A DNA stretch of 64,000 bases from Bianquea renquensis (GTDB lineage Bacteria > Bacillota > Clostridia > Lachnospirales > Bianqueaceae): contig NZ_JACRSQ010000006.1 of the NCBI RefSeq assembly GCF_014384895.1, positions 83,578 through 147,577 of the forward strand. Reading direction: 5' to 3'. Positions 16,771-25,064 of the stretch are shown piece by piece. Made by a program: the position numbers and the translations under genes. Within the stretch, counting starts at the first letter, position 1; each line of letters begins with the position of its first letter. The notes beneath the pieces are model-generated. The model worked only from the letters and a program-made list of their open reading frames with translations. It was not told the origin of the DNA and did no database searches.

Positions 16771-17013
16771 ATCTTCCATAACCCTTTCGATATCGTCCAT
16801 AATATCTTTGCAAAAGGAACCCTTAACCGTGTTTCGGCCCAAGAGATGTAAAACTGGGCAGAACCGTGTGATACCCTCTGCGATTTTTAGGCTTCCTAGC
16901 ACCGTCATCCACCCGGAATCCTTTTTCTGCCCCATGGACAGAAGGGTATACCCTAGCGTTATCCTCATGAACGCGTCGAGGATGCCAACATTTTCCTTCA
17001 CTTTTTTCTTCAT
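16768..17013 (-). CDS. DUF2892 / YgaP-like small membrane protein
   Basis: 81 residues. The motif KENVGILDAFMRITLGYTLL followed by glycine-rich hydrophobic segments and CPVLHLLGRNT is typical of DUF2892, a two-helix inner-membrane domain also found at the end of rhodanese YgaP. Its role is unknown; sulfur or anion handling has been suggested for relatives. The start at 17013 is preferred because GAGGGA lies seven bases upstream; an ATG five codons earlier has no site. It is divergent from the amino-acid importer and convergent with the URO-D-like gene. Confidence 0.8.
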   Translation of the reverse strand: MKKKVKENVGILDAFMRITLGYTLLSMGQKKDSGWMTVLGSLKIAEGITRFCPVLHLLGRNTVKGSFCKDIMDDIERVMED

Positions 17014-17087
17014 ATGCCATTCCCTCATTTCACAACCATTTTCATTCTTGCCTTCGCTCTATAGCCTCCCCTATCGCACCAAAATTA

Positions 17088-17116
17088 TTCACACTCGGCC
17101 TTTACTTTATCATACT
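17088..17116 (+). promoter_or_regulatory. Candidate promoter of the amino-acid ABC importer
   Basis: -35 TTCACA (17088-17093), 17-base spacer and -10 CATACT (17111-17116), 65 bases before the binding-protein ATG. The -10 region shares 14 identical bases (ATACTAATATGGTA) with the -10 region at 11752. Confidence 0.5.
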
Positions 17117-17180
17117 AATATGGTAGAATAGTTGTGCGATATCGTCATAACGCAATCATTACATATGTGGAGGAGAACTC

Positions 17181-17969
17181 ATGAAGAGGATTAAAAAAGC
17201 GATGGCGCTCTGCCTGGCCGTGGGCCTGATTACCGTCTTCGCGCTGACTGGATGTAAGAGCAATTCTGGCGACAAATTGGTTGTAGGACTGGACGACGGA
17301 TTTCCGCCCATGGGGTATCGGGATGACAACGGCAATCTTGTAGGTTTTGACATCGATCTGGCGAAGGAGGTTGCCAAGCGTCTGAACATGGAAGTTGAAT
17401 TCAAGCCCATCAACTGGACTACAAACATACAGGAAGTGGACGCGGGAAATGTGGACTGCCTCTGGAACGGCATGACCGTCACCCCTGACCGGGAGGAAGC
17501 GCTGCTTCTCAGCTCGCCCTATATGAAGAACAATCAGGTGTTGGTCGTCAAGAGCGATTCTGACTATCAGACCAAAGACGATTTGAATGGCAAGGTCCTG
17601 GCTCTTCAAGCTGGTTCCAGCGCCTATGATGCCTTCAACGACGAGGCGAACGCGGATTTCAAAGGGACCATCTCCAAGGTTCTGGAATACGACAACAACG
17701 TGAAAGCCCTACAGGATTTGGAAGCTGGCGGCTGCGATGTGGTTCTGGTCGATGAGGTTGTCGCCAACTATTATGTGACGAAATTGGAGGGCCCCTACCG
17801 TGTCCTGGATGGATCTCTGGCCGCGGAGGAATACGCCATCGGGTTCAAGAAAGACAACACGGAATTAAGGGATAAAGTTGAAAAGGCACTGAAAGAAATG
17901 GCTGCCGACGGTACTCTGGCGAAAATCTCCAACGAATGGTTCGGCCATGATGTAACCGTAATTCAATAA
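17181..17969 (+). CDS. Polar amino-acid ABC transporter substrate-binding lipoprotein
   Basis: 262 residues, family 3 solute-binding protein. The signal peptide ends in lipobox ALTGC with lipidation at Cys25, so it should be anchored outside the membrane. The opening strand GLDDGFPPMGYRDDNGNLVGFDIDLAKEVAKRL is diagnostic of the GlnH/HisJ family (first 20 residues from G33 quoted elsewhere as motif). Arg and Asp ligand positions typical of amino-acid binders (MTVTPDREEAL, VDEVVANYY) are present. TGGAGGAG precedes the ATG. It is first in an operon with permease and ATPase genes. The specific amino acid is not evident. Confidence 0.92.
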   Translation: MKRIKKAMALCLAVGLITVFALTGCKSNSGDKLVVGLDDGFPPMGYRDDNGNLVGFDIDLAKEVAKRLNMEVEFKPINWTTNIQEVDAGNVDCLWNGMTVTPDREEALLLSSPYMKNNQVLVVKSDSDYQTKDDLNGKVLALQAGSSAYDAFNDEANADFKGTISKVLEYDNNVKALQDLEAGGCDVVLVDEVVANYYVTKLEGPYRVLDGSLAAEEYAIGFKKDNTELRDKVEKALKEMAADGTLAKISNEWFGHDVTVIQ

Positions 17970-17975
17970 GCTTGT

Positions 17976-18016
17976 GAAGGGCGCTGTCTGTTGTTTTTTC
18001 AGACTCGCCCTTTTTT
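17976..18016 (+). terminator. Intra-operon stem-loop (partial terminator)
   Basis: Arms AAGGGCG and CGCCCTT, with inner TCTG/CAGA pairing and a following T6 run, starting seven bases after the binding-protein stop codon. It would reduce read-through to the permease and ATPase, giving excess binding protein as is usual in such operons. Confidence 0.7.
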
Positions 18017-18042
18017 CTACTGACTCGGGAGGTCGTATCGAT

Positions 18043-18717
18043 ATGCTGGATCCTTTGATTCAATTTTTTAAGGGTTTGCCGAGCTTACTCATGCAACTAT
18101 GGAATGGATATCTCGTCACCCTGTCCATCTTTTTTCTCACATTGCTCTTTTCTCTTCCCCTTGCGCTTCCTGTGGCTTTAGGCCGCATGTCGAAGCATAA
18201 ATGGGTGCGCAAGCCCGTGGAATGGTTCCTGCTCGTGATTCGTGGCACACCCCTCATGCTACAGCTCATTTTCGTGTATTTCGCCCCCTATTATCTGTTC
18301 GGGTTGCCGCTGGCCGGATACCGGTTTCCGGCGACAATCATAGCGTTCACCCTCAATTACGCCGCGTATTTTGCGGAGATCTACCGGGGCGGTCTGGAAA
18401 GCATTCCGAAGGGACAACACGAGGCCGCCCATGTCCTCGGCTACAGTAAATCGCAAACCTTTTTCCGCATCATACTCCCCCAGGTATGCAAACGGATTCT
18501 TCCGCCCATGTCCAATGAAGTGATCACGCTTATCAAGGATACGGCGCTGGCACAGACCATCGCCGTCTATGAAATGTTTCGAATCGCGGAGACGGCTGTC
18601 ACAGCCCGCGCTTCCCTGACGCCTATCATCATCGCGGGCATATTCTATCTCATCTCCACCTTTTTTATCACACGTCTTTTCAATCTTGCTGAGCGGAAAC
18701 TCAGCTATTATCAGTAA
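18043..18717 (+). CDS. Polar amino-acid ABC transporter permease (HisM/GlnP type)
   Basis: 224 residues with about five membrane helices. It has the family's N-terminal GYLVTLSIFFLTLLF helix, the RGTPLMLQL block, and the permease loop AAHVLGYSKSQTFFRIILPQ that contacts the ATPase. The start is the ATG at 18043 behind CGGGAGG; an earlier in-frame start lacks a site and overlaps the stem-loop. One permease gene implies a homodimeric pore. It is translated between the binding-protein and ATPase genes. Confidence 0.93.
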   Translation: MLDPLIQFFKGLPSLLMQLWNGYLVTLSIFFLTLLFSLPLALPVALGRMSKHKWVRKPVEWFLLVIRGTPLMLQLIFVYFAPYYLFGLPLAGYRFPATIIAFTLNYAAYFAEIYRGGLESIPKGQHEAAHVLGYSKSQTFFRIILPQVCKRILPPMSNEVITLIKDTALAQTIAVYEMFRIAETAVTARASLTPIIIAGIFYLISTFFITRLFNLAERKLSYYQ

Positions 18718-18732
18718 GGAGGTCCTTGTCCC

Positions 18733-19524
18733 ATGCCGGTATTAGACGTACAAAATGCCAAAAAGGCCTTTGGCGACAATGAGGTCCTGCACGACATTTC
18801 CTTTCATGTGGACCAGGGGGAGGTTGTGGCGATCATCGGCCCTTCCGGTTCCGGGAAATCCACACTTCTTCGCTGCTGCACCACACTGGAAACGCTGGAC
18901 GGCGGAAGCATTTACTTTGGGGAGGACGCCCTTGTCCAGGCAACCCCGTCAGGCGGCTGCGCCTACTCCGACAGGGAGACACAGCAGCGAATCCGCCGGC
19001 GCTTTGGCCTGGTCTTCCAGAATTTCAATCTCTTTCCCCATTTTTCTGTGATGCAGAATCTGTGCGACGCCCCCATCCACATTGCTGGCATTGGGAGGGA
19101 GCAGGCCATGGCCAAAGCAACGGAACTTCTGCAAAAAATGGGACTGGCGGATAAAGCTGACGCGTATCCCTGCCAGCTGTCCGGAGGTCAGCAGCAGCGC
19201 GTGGCAATCGCCCGCGCCTTGGCTCTGGACCCGGAAATTCTGTTCTTCGATGAGCCGACCTCTGCCCTTGACCCAGAACTCACCGGTGAGATCTTACAGG
19301 TCATGCGTCAGCTGGCCAATGAACATATGACCATGGTGGTTGTCACCCATGAGATGATCTTCGCCCGGGATGTGGCGGACCGGGTCATCTTCATGGACAA
19401 GGGCTTCATCGTGGAGGAGGGCGATCCGCGCCAGGTCATCGACCATCCGGTTCAGGATCGGACGAAAGCCTTTTTGAAGCGGACTTTTGGCGCCTCCAAG
19501 GGATTGGACCAGGATATGGAATAG
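18733..19524 (+). CDS. Polar amino-acid ABC transporter ATP-binding protein (GlnQ type)
   Basis: 263 residues. Walker A GPSGSGKST is at 36-44, the Q-loop reads VFQNFNLFPH, the signature is LSGGQQQRVAIARAL, Walker B is ILFFDEPTSALDPEL, and the switch His is in VVVTHEMIFARDVADRVIFM. An insertion of about 20 residues (VQATPSGGCAYSDRETQQR) before the Q-loop is somewhat longer than in E. coli GlnQ. TAAGGAGG precedes the ATG, 15 bp after the permease. It powers the importer encoded by the two upstream genes and ends one base from the convergent transposase gene. Confidence 0.94.
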   Translation: MPVLDVQNAKKAFGDNEVLHDISFHVDQGEVVAIIGPSGSGKSTLLRCCTTLETLDGGSIYFGEDALVQATPSGGCAYSDRETQQRIRRRFGLVFQNFNLFPHFSVMQNLCDAPIHIAGIGREQAMAKATELLQKMGLADKADAYPCQLSGGQQQRVAIARALALDPEILFFDEPTSALDPELTGEILQVMRQLANEHMTMVVVTHEMIFARDVADRVIFMDKGFIVEEGDPRQVIDHPVQDRTKAFLKRTFGASKGLDQDME

Positions 19525-19525
19525 C

Positions 19526-20290
19526 CTACTCGTCCGGCTTCCTCAGCTTTTGGATGATGCTCCGGCCCAGCTGAGTCACTCTGGCCAGCTGTGTGACGGA
19601 TACCTTGTCGTCAAATCGAAGCTTTGCCAGGATGGCATCCCGCATGTCGGCCGGCATATAGCGCAGCTCTTCTATAGCCTTCCCACCCAGGCGATTCAAC
19701 AGCAAAGCTCTAACCTCCCGGTCCGTCTTTCCAAATCGCGGCGGCACTTCCTCCAGATACACGGCGGGTTCCGGTACCTTCATATAATTCTCATAGGGAC
19801 CCCAGTAGTGGAGACGGTCCAGAATGGCTTCCGAGTCGATAAAGCTATTTCGATATAAGTACAGGCGGTAGCTGCTCCACAGGTACTCCTCCATCTCCTT
19901 GACCAGCCCCACTTTGACAGGCTCCTGGTGGATATAACGGGCGACCTGGAGAATCTGGCTTTCATCCTGTAGCGGCTCGCTCATGTACCGCCCTCTAAAC
20001 ACAGGGCCTTCCACCGCGTGATTCATCTTGTACCAGTGGACAAAGCTGACTCCCACCCTGCGCATGAAGCTGGAGATGTCGATCTCTCCCTCCTTCAGCA
20101 GCAGATGGGCGTGATTGGGCAGTATGCAGTATGCGTATAGCCGCATGTCAAAGCGCTCTTTAAAGCGCAGCACGATATCGAGATACAGATCTTTGTCCTC
20201 ATTCTCCTCAAAGATTTTCTGGTGATCGAGCCCTTGCACTACCACATGGTGAATTCCGCTCTCTTCTCTCGCCCTCGGCGTCCTAGGCAT
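19526..20290 (-). CDS. Y1 (HUH) transposase, REP-associated tyrosine transposase-like
   Basis: 254 residues. The N-terminal half is an IS200/RAYT-type Y1 nuclease domain: HUH pair in LPNHAHLLL (His60, His62), FRGRYMSEPL, and candidate catalytic Tyr119 in ARYIHQEPVKVGLV. The C-terminal 100 residues carry a helix-turn-helix-like part (VSVTQLARVTQLGRSIIQKL). Such proteins in the RAYT group are usually single-copy and act on nearby palindromic REP repeats rather than as classic insertion sequences. No terminal inverted repeats flank it. A palindrome array lies just upstream (20373-20430). AAGGAG precedes the ATG. Confidence 0.85.
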   Translation of the reverse strand: MPRTPRAREESGIHHVVVQGLDHQKIFEENEDKDLYLDIVLRFKERFDMRLYAYCILPNHAHLLLKEGEIDISSFMRRVGVSFVHWYKMNHAVEGPVFRGRYMSEPLQDESQILQVARYIHQEPVKVGLVKEMEEYLWSSYRLYLYRNSFIDSEAILDRLHYWGPYENYMKVPEPAVYLEEVPPRFGKTDREVRALLLNRLGGKAIEELRYMPADMRDAILAKLRFDDKVSVTQLARVTQLGRSIIQKLRKPDE

Positions 20291-20392
20291 TGTTACAGTG
20301 CTCCTTTCTACTCCTTGATTCCTGACGGGATGGTTTTATTGTAGCGGATTTGCCGTTGGCTGACCAGAACATAACATGTCAAAAAACGGGTA

Positions 20393-20417
20393 AAATTTGA
20401 CATAGTATGTCAAATTT
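20393..20417. promoter_or_regulatory. 25-bp near-perfect palindrome with flanking half-sites, upstream of the Y1 transposase
   Basis: Two perfect 12-base arms (20393-20404 and 20406-20417) around one base, core TTGACATA/TATGTCAA. Related half-sites occur at about 20376-20383 (ATGTCAAA) and 20424-20430 (TTGACAA). It could be a dimeric-repressor operator or a REP-like target. The rest of the 20291-20563 interval holds no gene I can support. Confidence 0.55.
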
Positions 20418-20563
20418 CGTCTTGACAATAAGAACAAATTTGCCGTCAATTTGTACTCTTTCCTCCTCCACCCCTCTCTCCAAATCAGAGAAGAGCCGCT
20501 GCTCCGCAGACTGAACATCTACGTTGCAACGGCTCCTCTGGTATTTTCCGTTCGATACCACTC

Positions 20564-21136
20564 CTACTGCACCAACTCCATGGATCGCCATTCCTTTTTC
20601 CCATTTTCCCACGGCTGGAAATGTGGGTCCATGACCTTCCCCCATTGATCATGGGGCGTGATGTGGGTGGTTAGACTCCCCGAGTATTTTTCTGTCTCCG
20701 GCTCGGTTGGGGTCTCCAGATACATCACCAGCCGATTGCCGCTGATAAAAATAATCCCGTATTTATCCCCGTCGCCAGGCATTTCCTCCTGGTACTGGTA
20801 GTGATAGTAGATGTAGCTTGCCACCATTTCCGGCCGAACATAGTTTATCCGGAATTCCGGCGTCTTGCCCTGGATTTTTCGCTGCCAATGCTCTCGGGAA
20901 AGGGGCCTGGAATAGTGGAATATTTCCATCATTCTCTGCCAGCAACGGCCGTCGGGATAAGGCGTCATCGCCCCCTCCACCACCGCCTCCGGCGGCAAGT
21001 CCTCCATCTGGGATTCATAATATAAAAATACAAGCCCATTCTTCTCTGCCATAGAGGCGTGTTCTGCGCCGCTATTCTCTTTGAGTGCCATCGGGCCATC
21101 CGAATAGCCCTGATACATAAAGCGATACACCATCAT
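20564..21136 (-). CDS. Hypothetical protein, 190 residues
   Basis: Not recognised. The sequence is hydrophilic, with no signal peptide or membrane helix. It is rich in aromatic residues (YIYYHYQYQEEMPGDGDKYG) and ends in a Trp-rich tail (WGKVMDPHFQPWENGKKEW). AAAAGGAGG precedes the start, and it follows the GH2 gene by 15 bp on the same strand, so the two are probably one transcript. That suggests a link to carbohydrate use, but nothing in the protein shows a function. Confidence 0.75.
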   Translation of the reverse strand: MMVYRFMYQGYSDGPMALKENSGAEHASMAEKNGLVFLYYESQMEDLPPEAVVEGAMTPYPDGRCWQRMMEIFHYSRPLSREHWQRKIQGKTPEFRINYVRPEMVASYIYYHYQYQEEMPGDGDKYGIIFISGNRLVMYLETPTEPETEKYSGSLTTHITPHDQWGKVMDPHFQPWENGKKEWRSMELVQ

Positions 21137-21151
21137 CCCATCCTCCTTTTC

Positions 21152-24100
21152 TTATTTTGGGTCTACCTCATCCACTGTTGTCCGATACAGCAGGTCGGTG
21201 GCGAAACTACCGTCTGGGTTTTTGAATACCAGACGCAGCCGCACATCGTCTTTACCCGCGCGGACAAGCAGGAACACCCGATTGATCCCATTTCTCAAAA
21301 TCACTCGGCTATCGTTGACACTCTCGCCGTTGAGATAGAAAGTACAGTCCGAATTGGACTCAAGATCGGCGCGATACTCCTTATCCGCTCCTGAAAGCCC
21401 GTGGACAAAGCAGGTCACAAACATAATCCTGCCGGCACTTCCCGTCAGCGTTAGAAATCCGTCCTTTTGATCCCGTTCAAACTTCTTCATCCAGCCATAG
21501 AGGCCTTCCCCCAGATTGTTCAGGCTGAATTCCGGATCCGAATAGTACTGAAATGCCCTGTCATAGTTCTCATAAGACTCATAGGGCAAGGCGAGCATAC
21601 TCTCCACCGCATATCGCCCGGCGTCCTTGATGGTCTCCATCTCCCCGTCATCAAACTGCGCCCCCAGATTCGCCAAAAGCCGCGTATAAACCCGGACGGA
21701 TTTCTCATCCTCCGCGCTCACAATAAATTGAGACATGACAATGGTATCCACCTTGGCCATATAACACCGGGGTTGCTCCGCCTGCTCCTTTTTATAGGCT
21801 ACCAGGGCACGCTTACAGTATTCTGCTGTATTGCCGTCGATAAACAGGTCCTCCCAGATTGTGTCCTCCACACTCTCGGCGAGCTTCACCGCTCCGGGAA
21901 TGGAGATTGCCGATTCGGCCACAAAGCGGTTTGTCACCTCCCGTGGCGACATTCCGACCTTATCCATGCCGAACAAATCCACCACCGAGATCCCACATAG
22001 CTCCGCCGCCCCATGGGCCGGCCAAATCTGATAGGTTGGGCGGTTTTCCGTGATCACGGGCCGCCCTGTCACCGCGGACAAGAAACTGCCGTCGCTGACA
22101 GGAAGACAGAGAAGCTTCCCGCCACGCCCGACAAATTCACGGATCTCCCTTTCCCGACCGACAGCAGCCGAAGGCGATACAATCAGGAGCTTGACGGTCT
22201 CCCAGTCAAATTCATCCCGATAGACCAGACCTAAAGCATCAAAGAATTGTTTTTCTGCCGCCCCGGCAATCACACCGGTCTCCGCGTACACATATGTTGT
22301 CTCCTCCAGATAGGACAGCATATTCCGAACCAGTATGCACGCCTGGGGCACCTCTGCAAAATGCTTCATCACTTCAAGCTGACAGGCAAGAACCGCCCCC
22401 TGCCCCTTCCTGTATTCCAACAGCGGCGTCCACAGATCACCGCCGTCGTTGAAATCGCCAAAACTGCACTCCAGAAGGATCTGAAAGTCGCCGCGCTGCG
22501 GTTTCTCAAAAGCGCTGTGAATGAAAGAGTCTGGACCGTATTCGCCCGCGTGAGGGAGCCAGCAACTAAAATCATCATTTTGCAGCCCCTTCAGCACCGG
22601 GTGGGAATATTCGCTGGCATGGGCGCGCAAAAAGTCCTTTTTATTTATGGTCATACTGCCGAAAGAAAATCCCTTTTGTTCCAGGATCAGGATGCGCCCG
22701 CCGCCCGTCATAAAGTCGTACAGCCCACTGTGCAAATCTGCCTCCTGCTCTTCCAGCCCGCTGCCGAGAACAAGAATTTTTTCCGGGCCCGCCTCCTGAA
22801 TTGACCCTATCCGGCGACAGTTGGGCGCCAGCCTGCGGATCGTTTCATAATCCGCCTCATTGCCAAAATAGCATATCGGGGCATGAATCGCTTTTTCTGT
22901 TTTCAGCTCTGCCGGATAGACTGAATACTCTCGGTGGAGCGTGAACATAAGCTTTTCCCCGTGATATAGCTCTGCCGACAGAGAAAGCGCAGTCCGCTCC
23001 GTGCATTTTGCAGGCTGAATGCTGATTCCAACGGATATATACTCGCCTGGCTCCTGGGTAAAGCTTTTGCTCTCCTCATAGACCATATCGGAACCCTGTA
23101 CGGCCCGCATCCTCAGTGTTACTAGCTGACGGTGCAGCGTATCGTTGTAAACATCCAGCGTTCGATGAATGGGGGTGTCGTCATAAAAGGAATGATCGTA
23201 TTCCCGTGGGATGATTGTCACGGGCCGCATTCCCTCGACCGCGTACTGGCAGGTCACATTGGGGCGATAGCGGGGATATTCCGGCGGTAGGAGGCCGTTG
23301 TTTATGGTCAATGAATTTTTTCTGATTGTCCTGGGCGGATTCTCAATGGGGATATCCTCGCCCGGCATACTGGTGGCAAAATAGTGGGCAAAATTAAAGC
23401 TGGATATCCCTGAAACCTCTTTGCGCCGCGCATACTCCATGAACAGCTGCTCTTTGATGGAAATCCCTTCCGCGCAAGTTTCGTGGTCATGATAGGCTTG
23501 AAGCCCCATATACATACTACTATTTTGAGGGCAGACATACCACAGCCCGCCGTGCTCTCCGATGGTCAGCGGCGTTTTTCGATCCCACTGATTGATCATG
23601 CCGTCAATATTATAATGCAAGCTGGCGATCTCCGTGTGCTCCTTGTCAATGAGGCGGTTATCACCGTCTAAGGAAATCAGACGCCCGGAATGGTCGGCTT
23701 GATGAAAGATATCCATCAAAGCCGGCACATGTTTTTTATATTCATCTCGTCCATCCACCCAGCGCATTTCGTTCTGCAGACTCCAGATCACCACAGACGG
23801 ATGATTTTTATCGCGCTGCACAAAATTTCGGATATGCCGGCGGCAGTTGTCCAAAAATTCTGGATTCGCCGCATCCATGGACTTGCCAGAACCATAGATT
23901 GCCGTCTCATCGACTATCAGAATTCCCATCTCATCTGCCGCATCCAGATAATACGAAGGATAAGGGTTGGCATGGTATCGAATGCTGTTGACACCGTACT
24001 CTTTGCATGTCCTGCACCAGTTCAGGGCATAGTCCTTCGTCTGTTGGACAGCGCCCTGAAAATGCCAGGAGTCGCCGCGCAGATTGATGCGGGTCCCGTT

Positions 24101-24973
24101 CAGCATGAAATTCTGCCCATCCGCCCAGAATTCCCGGAATCCAAACCGCTGGCGCACACTGTCCAGAACCGCTCCATTTTCCGTCAGATGCACGTCCATA
24201 TAGTACAGATGGGGATTCTCTATATCCCACAAAATCGGATTCTCCCAGCCTTCCTTCAATTCGACCAGGCTTTTCCCGTTGGCAGCACAGGAGATGTACT
24301 TAACCTCATCCTCCCCGTCATATACGGAGACCTCCACTGAGAGCGCCTTCCCCTCTGCACCGCACAGCTCTGTCATAACGCTGAGTGTCCCTTCTCGCAC
24401 CGATGTGACGATTTCCACATCGGCAATGCAGGTTTTCGGCATGATGAGCAGATTGACATCCTGCCAGATGCCTCGGTATAGCTTGTGGAACCAGGAACCA
24501 GCCAAGCCTGTCACCTTCTTCTGGCCGGAGGCGATGAAACAGCTGTTAAAACTGGTACAGACTACGTGTAATTGGTTTTCTCCCTCCCGTCCCTTTCCGG
24601 TGATGTCCACATATGTAGGCAGATACGCCTCTTGCGTTTCGGCAAGCATCTCTCCGTTCCAATAGATATAGGCTTTCTGAAAAATGCCGTTAAACTGCAA
24701 AACAAGCCTTTGTCCAATCTGGTCTTTCTCCAGAGTGACGACCCTGTGCAGCACTCCGGATTCTGCCTCATCCCATATTGCTGGATACTCAAACATGTGA
24801 AACGGGTCAAATCCATATTTTTCGATCCGGAATTCCTGGCTCGACTGCCGCCACGAGGATGGCACCTGTACCGGCTCCGGCGCATAACAGATCTCCTCCG
24901 GCAGACCTGAAACATGTTGCTGGTAAAGGGGCATAAAATCCCATGTTCCGTTGAGTGAAATCGTGTCTCGCAT
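21152..24973 (-). CDS. Glycoside hydrolase family 2 protein, long form
   Basis: 1273 residues; typical GH2 enzymes have 600-1050. The N-terminal part has the sugar-binding jelly roll (SLNGTWDFMPL, VPSSWRQ) and immunoglobulin-like linker. The TIM barrel holds NLRGDSWHFQG, the acid/base in VIWSLQNEMRW (Glu402) and the candidate nucleophile in LTIGEHGGLWY (Glu473). After about residue 700 a glutamine-amidotransferase-like region appears (ILVLGSGLEEQEADLHSGLY), then a C-terminal beta-rich part. No signal peptide, so cytoplasmic. GH2 covers beta-galactosidase, beta-glucuronidase and beta-mannosidase. The substrate is unresolved, although uronate genes elsewhere in the window make a glucuronide plausible. 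Confidence 0.88.
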   Translation of the reverse strand: MRDTISLNGTWDFMPLYQQHVSGLPEEICYAPEPVQVPSSWRQSSQEFRIEKYGFDPFHMFEYPAIWDEAESGVLHRVVTLEKDQIGQRLVLQFNGIFQKAYIYWNGEMLAETQEAYLPTYVDITGKGREGENQLHVVCTSFNSCFIASGQKKVTGLAGSWFHKLYRGIWQDVNLLIMPKTCIADVEIVTSVREGTLSVMTELCGAEGKALSVEVSVYDGEDEVKYISCAANGKSLVELKEGWENPILWDIENPHLYYMDVHLTENGAVLDSVRQRFGFREFWADGQNFMLNGTRINLRGDSWHFQGAVQQTKDYALNWCRTCKEYGVNSIRYHANPYPSYYLDAADEMGILIVDETAIYGSGKSMDAANPEFLDNCRRHIRNFVQRDKNHPSVVIWSLQNEMRWVDGRDEYKKHVPALMDIFHQADHSGRLISLDGDNRLIDKEHTEIASLHYNIDGMINQWDRKTPLTIGEHGGLWYVCPQNSSMYMGLQAYHDHETCAEGISIKEQLFMEYARRKEVSGISSFNFAHYFATSMPGEDIPIENPPRTIRKNSLTINNGLLPPEYPRYRPNVTCQYAVEGMRPVTIIPREYDHSFYDDTPIHRTLDVYNDTLHRQLVTLRMRAVQGSDMVYEESKSFTQEPGEYISVGISIQPAKCTERTALSLSAELYHGEKLMFTLHREYSVYPAELKTEKAIHAPICYFGNEADYETIRRLAPNCRRIGSIQEAGPEKILVLGSGLEEQEADLHSGLYDFMTGGGRILILEQKGFSFGSMTINKKDFLRAHASEYSHPVLKGLQNDDFSCWLPHAGEYGPDSFIHSAFEKPQRGDFQILLECSFGDFNDGGDLWTPLLEYRKGQGAVLACQLEVMKHFAEVPQACILVRNMLSYLEETTYVYAETGVIAGAAEKQFFDALGLVYRDEFDWETVKLLIVSPSAAVGREREIREFVGRGGKLLCLPVSDGSFLSAVTGRPVITENRPTYQIWPAHGAAELCGISVVDLFGMDKVGMSPREVTNRFVAESAISIPGAVKLAESVEDTIWEDLFIDGNTAEYCKRALVAYKKEQAEQPRCYMAKVDTIVMSQFIVSAEDEKSVRVYTRLLANLGAQFDDGEMETIKDAGRYAVESMLALPYESYENYDRAFQYYSDPEFSLNNLGEGLYGWMKKFERDQKDGFLTLTGSAGRIMFVTCFVHGLSGADKEYRADLESNSDCTFYLNGESVNDSRVILRNGINRVFLLVRAGKDDVRLRLVFKNPDGSFATDLLYRTTVDEVDPK

Positions 24974-25064
24974 ATTTAACCTCCTTCTTGTCTTAAAGAA
25001 CTGGCGGTTTCTCCCGATTCAATACAGCTTTGCATTTTCATAAAAATCTCGGTACGTAATCTCC

